DNA of 42,489 nt from Deltaproteobacteria bacterium. Its GTDB lineage: Bacteria > Desulfobacterota > GWC2-55-46 > JAJCZF01. A model generated the notes under the pieces. That model searched no databases and was not told the DNA's origin. It saw only the letters and a program-made list of their open reading frames with translations. Both the position numbers and the translations under genes were made by a program. The DNA is taken from assembly GCA_029262475.1 (NCBI GenBank), contig JAJCZG010000058.1, positions 1 to 42,489 of the forward strand. The letters run 5' to 3'. Positions 40,201-42,489 of the stretch are shown piece after piece (the first letter of the stretch is position 1; the number at the start of each line of letters is the position of its first letter).

Positions 40201-42489
40201 AAACTCAACCCGGAAGTCGCACCGAACGTAGAGGTGCAGAGCGAGGTAAAACAGTTAGGAGTTATAAAGAAATACCTCGGTTCCCCTGGCACCATAGAGG
40301 GCAAGTCTCGCTACTACGTCATACACGCAAAGAACGCCATACACAAGCAGGACAGGCTCCGTGGCCTTGCAGACAGGAAACTCTCGGAGATATTCAAGCC
40401 CTTAAAGGAGAAGAAGCTCCGGAGAGAGTTTGAGGCCCTTGAGTGGATGGGTGACGCTGCTGGTGAGGAGTATACTGCCACGGAGCTTAAAGAGATGGAC
40501 GTAAGTCCCGTGGTTATATCGGCATACTTGAAGCATAGGAAATTTCACCGTCAGGTATGGAGGCTTCTCTCTGCACACAGGAAGGCATACGGAGGCGATA
40601 CAGGCTACCTGAAGGGTCATGTACCTCACCTCTTTGAAAACTGGAACGTCTACGAGGTTGAAGAGGAGTTACTTACAAAGAAAGGCAGTGATTACGAGGT
40701 AGAGAAGACGCTCGGCTCGATACTCGGCACCTTCAGGTCTCTAAGGGAGGCGACAAACTTCGCTAACGGTCAGGGCTCGAAGCGGAAGTATGTGATACGT
40801 CCAAAGGTTTTCCAGATGCCTGATTACCTTCTGCAAAAGACCACCTTAAAGGACGCTTCTTTCTTTAAGCTCGTCGGTAGGCTTGAAAAGGGGTTTGAGT
40901 TAACGAGGGAAGAGGCACTTGAACTTACAGGTGAAATCACTCGCCGGAAGAACAGGCGGCGCTTTTTTGGAAATCTCGTTAAGAGGACCGGGCAGAGCGG
41001 GTTCAGGAAGGACGGCCTTTATGACATTTTGCAGCACTACTACAACTCAACAGCGAGGTACGTAACCCTCGATGACTTCAAGGCGAGTGTCATACCCAGG
41101 TTTGAAAAGGACTTCGGCATAGAACATGGAAGGTCCAGGGACGCGGTAAGAGATAAAACGCAAGCCCGTTATATAGAGAGGTTTATAGACGACGTAGGAG
41201 GCGTACCATCGGAGATTGAAGAAGCCCTTAACGCTTCAATAAAGAACGCGCCATTTTTGAGGCAACTGGTACGTTCCGAGAGACCCGCCATCTGGGGAGT
41301 TAATAAGCTCCTCCACGCAACTGCGGTTATGAAGCTCGGAGTATTTAACCTCTCTGCGGGTGTGGTTAACCTTACTCAGCTAACGAACACATTTGCCAAG
41401 GTGCCAGCAAAACACTTCGCCTTGGCCATAGAAGAGGCCATGAGGCCGTGGAATCGGATGAAGCCTGGACACAGGGCTATACTCAAAAGGATAGGCGTGC
41501 CTTTCGACTTAGGGCTAGGAGATACGGGAGGGTACTCAGTAACGCATAAAGGCGGTAAGGTCATCAGAGCCTCTATGTTCGCCTTCCAGGCGGCTGAGCA
41601 GCTAAACCGAAGGGTAACGGGCCTTGCCTCATACAGGTGGGCGAGGAAGGATAAGGGCATGAACCATAGACAGGCTATACTCTTCGCTCGTGAGGTAATC
41701 GACAAAACTCAGTTCGACTATTCAGTGGCCGATACAGCTCAAATATTCAGAAATCCTGTAGGAAGGTTACTCGGTCAATTCCGGCCCTTCGCCATAAAGG
41801 AGATAGAGTTTGTAACCGGACTTAAGGGGGCTGAGAATATAAAGTTCTGGATACCCATACTACTTATAGCCGGGCTCGGCGGCATACCGCTCATAGAAGG
41901 TATAAGCGGGCTTATAGAGTGGCTTACCGGCAAGAATCCACTTGTTGAGACTAAGGCGTTCCTTATGAGATGGGCCGGGGACGATCCACAGAAGAAACAG
42001 GCCGCTGAAATTGCCATGTATGGAGTGGGCTCGGTGATAAATGTTGATGTCTCAAGGCGTGTAGGGCTTGGGGACGTACTGCCGAGACGCGCTGAAGACT
42101 TGCTAGGCCCGACGATCAACACCGTCCGTCAGGCGTTAAGGATAGCGAAAGGTGGGGGGGATAAGAGCGAGCTCGTAAAGACCTTCGCTCCTTCGATAGG
42201 GAACCTGCTTACTGCTCTTGAGACGGCACTTAACGATATGCGTGTTGAAGACCCCTGGCACAGGGATCGGTTAAAGTATATCGCTAAGGCATCAGAGATC
42301 GCCGTAAAGGCAACTGGCCTAAGGCCCGTAAGGGAATCCGAGATGTCTGACGTTGAGCGTATAAGGCAATACGAGACGAGAAAGTATACGAAGCTCCAAC
42401 AGAGATTCATAGACCTGGCTATCAAGGCGCTTAAAGAGGGCGATGCAGAGGGCTTCGTCGAGGCCATATCAAAGGCCGCTAAACGAGGC
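34213..42489 (+). CDS. giant polyvalent protein: methyltransferase plus strawberry-notch helicase, DarB-like (3' end outside window)
   Basis: One frame stays open for 8,277 bases, giving at least 2,759 residues; the stop lies outside. Region order: (a) a Gly/Ala-rich, membrane-prone segment (about 120-300, e.g. SVAQMVPPLAAGIVTGNP), then an acidic Pro/Glu linker; (b) an adenine methyltransferase with VYEPTAGNG (558-566) and NPPFG (624-628); (c) a low-complexity linker (about 765-870); (d) a superfamily 2 helicase of the strawberry-notch type: GDQTGVGKG (955-963), ILDESHE (1080-1086), LYLSAT (1109-1114), STGLSLHA and QALGRIFRKGQ (1468-1478); (e) about 850 residues without clear domains; (f) an LPD38-like stretch (about 2369-2660, FQAAEQLNRRVTGLASYRWA, hydrophobic FWIPILLIAGLGGIPL). 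This matches phage polyvalent proteins and P1 DarB, which enter the cell with the DNA and protect it from restriction. GTG start, coupled to the preceding stop. Confidence 0.88.
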   Translation, partial: MKVNLIPIETKQVALEPLPEASWGETLVTGPAKSVFPAFGRGLGGLIQGLGEYGEQYPERPESNFGLGVGNLLKTEAEREAEIKRAKEFHRRVAEVGSETAKYWGEKVQEAQPYTEPGSAKYYAGAAAQSVAQMVPPLAAGIVTGNPLVTVSMMGGQVAGEQYATQREAGQTPETARIAAIGYGLAEAIPEAIPVGILLKPGVKLLTRAIKATATEIPQEMITEALQSAIDKGTIQPDMTWREAKERLIDAGIIAAISGPALAGITHPFVKEPLTKEAVETDTKKPKDVVLIPADDTIDEVEDTLIEGEKAKKEYKARRRAEKEAALPEADIVEEAPIQEETLPEEEIIEEAPVPVKLEPLTSAEPIKAIDEEVPESIAKPEASSRPRIVVEKARIVPTRAGVMAIPEGEREVYEGGELVNDEKKPSIGTVDNIDTVALSGVFKGEIDRGEKLNKLKVYKIIGDALDVKVSELKNSKDYNHKAVEEAFEYAIVKKGREIAQSNLSGSEKLNALKEVYENQPNLSQRTSTSIAGQQYSTPLPLAWLMGEHIGIDENTTVYEPTAGNGVLLIGATPEKVTTNELDAGARQRHLKDAGYGRVVEGDALLFLADYPELSSSFDRVIMNPPFGSATPKTYDGFRISKLEDQIVIGSLRAMKDDGRAAFIIGGHNFDGKGEMAEADRLFFNYLYSHYHVGHNIDISGNVYRKMGTSFPIRLVTIEGRKGAPDNEFAPYEPGQVERAETFDEVQNILARPLKRIKIEVKEEKDGEEREGDSPRPLGREGERVSGAEEEGRRRAKTSGRVEHAERTSAVDGERERPADRHSAANSIRPDGDRGVLGDGGVSQQIEGSEGVRPTRPSKRVPPEQSRLKNEFQALYRPASKGQTGKNLIPKNMRGAVSASLDRISTEKGDIDDYVMQSLGYDSVEAMHEALSAEQVDAVAMAINAIDLGKAVIVGDQTGVGKGRVAAATIRYANRLGKKPIFMTQQPKLFSDMFRDLADIKHKIKPFIMHSDKNVASIVDEEGNILFKPNGSAAVYRKMVDDPQSVMEEFDAIFVPYTQLSKENKQREILAALAVNNVVILDESHEVAGGSARGKFIRENILNSADGALYLSATYAKRPDTIPLYYRTSIGDSGMELDALIDAVQQGGVPLQQIMAGHLAEDGQYIRRELDFSGISIKTDIDFNNEASDVKKADEITGILRTIVEFDNFKSELIDAWDKKARKEGKKLTGDKHTSAGVNSSNFSSTVHNLVGQLLLSIKADNAVNTALRELKAGKKPLINLMNTMGSFIEDTATKESIEIGEPIGFTFRDVLKKALRGTLTYTVKDAYGRTTKKRLVPEEDFDAVTLSAYNRISEKIETLKTDVPASPIDYMLAKFEEAGYRAGEITGRKYIIDYSKKIPTLEKRAPKEIKDRNKPVNDFNSGKMDVLIFNRAGSTGLSLHASEKFKDQKPRHMIIVQADLNIDTFIQALGRIFRKGQVVNPEYTILQTALPAEIRPAVVLSKKMASLNANTSANSESATTMKDVPDMLNLYGDEVVKEYLKNNHEINNILGDPLKNDDEVDAMRKVTGRAALLPVELQKAFYSDVEAQYQDFVDYLNQIGENNLVTRDYDFGAKTIEKTHIYKGTDEGSPFSSSAWLEKVSVKLLKKPFMKGKIEEKVRERLKGQTADEFGKRLYDRIAKKTGGYREERKRKLETLSEGEQRVLKLRIGELNEQLGYILESLTKFKVADIYDVAVTDNFQTKGVLVDIRYDEKSSGSPAAPSKVKLVFAVADPIQTISLPLSKKLQLKATDSLSNDLFKEWDEIVPKSSREERHIITGNLLQGFERLGSRAEVITYTDDKGELRNGILLPKSLKNVEERFTHHTVDAEIAYEYLTKDHYRKALKTSNGILQIDYEAGGSSIEVSVPKAKKTGGKYYLNDKIRKLVRREDFISRGNRMWGTVEERDLKDFLKTLQEETGVRFEIPIESANKTGSSGISLSFLGTQSIYEATANLVRKLNPEVAPNVEVQSEVKQLGVIKKYLGSPGTIEGKSRYYVIHAKNAIHKQDRLRGLADRKLSEIFKPLKEKKLRREFEALEWMGDAAGEEYTATELKEMDVSPVVISAYLKHRKFHRQVWRLLSAHRKAYGGDTGYLKGHVPHLFENWNVYEVEEELLTKKGSDYEVEKTLGSILGTFRSLREATNFANGQGSKRKYVIRPKVFQMPDYLLQKTTLKDASFFKLVGRLEKGFELTREEALELTGEITRRKNRRRFFGNLVKRTGQSGFRKDGLYDILQHYYNSTARYVTLDDFKASVIPRFEKDFGIEHGRSRDAVRDKTQARYIERFIDDVGGVPSEIEEALNASIKNAPFLRQLVRSERPAIWGVNKLLHATAVMKLGVFNLSAGVVNLTQLTNTFAKVPAKHFALAIEEAMRPWNRMKPGHRAILKRIGVPFDLGLGDTGGYSVTHKGGKVIRASMFAFQAAEQLNRRVTGLASYRWARKDKGMNHRQAILFAREVIDKTQFDYSVADTAQIFRNPVGRLLGQFRPFAIKEIEFVTGLKGAENIKFWIPILLIAGLGGIPLIEGISGLIEWLTGKNPLVETKAFLMRWAGDDPQKKQAAEIAMYGVGSVINVDVSRRVGLGDVLPRRAEDLLGPTINTVRQALRIAKGGGDKSELVKTFAPSIGNLLTALETALNDMRVEDPWHRDRLKYIAKASEIAVKATGLRPVRESEMSDVERIRQYETRKYTKLQQRFIDLAIKALKEGDAEGFVEAISKAAKRG
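36495..36502 (+). promoter_or_regulatory. internal ribosome binding site of the nested gene
   Basis: A perfect AAAGGAGG lies six bases before the ATG at 36509, inside the giant gene. It is one of the strongest Shine-Dalgarno sites in the window, and stronger than that of the giant gene itself. Confidence 0.7.
36509..36817 (+). CDS. nested out-of-frame gene within the polyvalent gene linker
   Basis: This 102-residue protein is encoded in another frame than the surrounding giant gene. It starts MAKRERVIVHDHLEEKVSEF and continues with helical, acidic, protein-like sequence (DIAQLIVFDLMEIGEFWEME; YDLPDLLSEFHPSSLD). About three quarters of its codons end in G or C, as in real genes here, while the giant gene's frame over the same bases ends mostly in A or T and encodes a disordered Arg/Gly/Ser/Pro linker. 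Together with the perfect ribosome binding site this suggests that the nested frame is the one under selection. It may bind one of the flanking domains; its function is unknown. The alternative is chance openness helped by the site. Confidence 0.6.
   Translation: MAKRERVIVHDHLEEKVSEFLERKKKGEEEQRLQDVLSTLNGQAQWMASESDQPIDIAQLIVFDLMEIGEFWEMEEYLNRSKEAREYDLPDLLSEFHPSSLD

Overview
The window is one end of a bacterial temperate phage, most likely an integrated prophage. At the far left (about 1-1116) lies probable host DNA with one unrecognised gene and a strong terminator. At 1117-1163 sits the 3' half of a tRNA-Lys(CTT) gene on the minus strand, without its 5' half. Next to it, facing the same way, is a tyrosine integrase gene: the usual picture of integration into a tRNA anticodon region, with the phage extending rightwards. 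Virion genes fill the right half and the window ends inside a giant phage gene, so the other attachment site, the lysis genes and any remaining ejection genes are not visible. The host cannot be named. Phage genes use ATA (Ile) and AGG/AGA (Arg) heavily and have clear AGGAGG-type ribosome binding sites; Desulfobacterota or Nitrospirota would be a guess only.

Layout. (1) Lysogeny module, minus strand: HTH regulator and integrase in a two-gene operon, with a good promoter and two related AATATCA...TGATATT palindromes in the divergent intergenic region. (2) Defence-like cassette, 3207-13703, plus strand: RapA/SNF2-type helicase, 1,100-residue beta-class DNA methyltransferase, RhuM-family protein and type III Res-like helicase-nuclease, tightly packed or overlapping. 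Codon use differs from the phage genes, and the methyltransferase has an AT-richer central section, so the cassette looks imported. (3) Early/replication module, 14105-17672: a near-consensus promoter, small genes, a pseudoknot-like RNA element ending in a strong terminator, an excisionase-like HTH protein, and a primase-polymerase/helicase whose 3' end carries a cluster of GGGAC repeats (candidate origin). (4) Late module from a second near-consensus promoter at 17669: HTH (possible small terminase), large terminase, P22-like portal with an unusual His-rich N-terminus, DUF2292-like peptide, scaffold, N4-gp56-type major capsid protein, further head proteins, a 19-repeat fibre-like protein, P22 gp4-like and gp10-like tail proteins, a Cys-rich probable receptor-binding protein, and small accessory genes. 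Together these suggest a short-tailed (podovirus-like) virion.

The last 8.3 kb is a single open frame (>2,750 residues, no stop): an N-terminal Ala/Gly-rich hydrophobic segment, a DarB-like adenine methyltransferase (NPPF), a strawberry-notch-type helicase (DESH box), a long middle region, and an LPD38-like segment. This is the architecture of phage polyvalent proteins thought to be injected with the DNA to counter restriction. Inside its methyltransferase-helicase linker, in another frame, lies a 102-codon ORF with a perfect AAAGGAGG ribosome binding site and coding-like third-position composition: a probable nested gene. The prophage thus seems to carry both a restriction-like defence system and a virion-borne anti-restriction protein.
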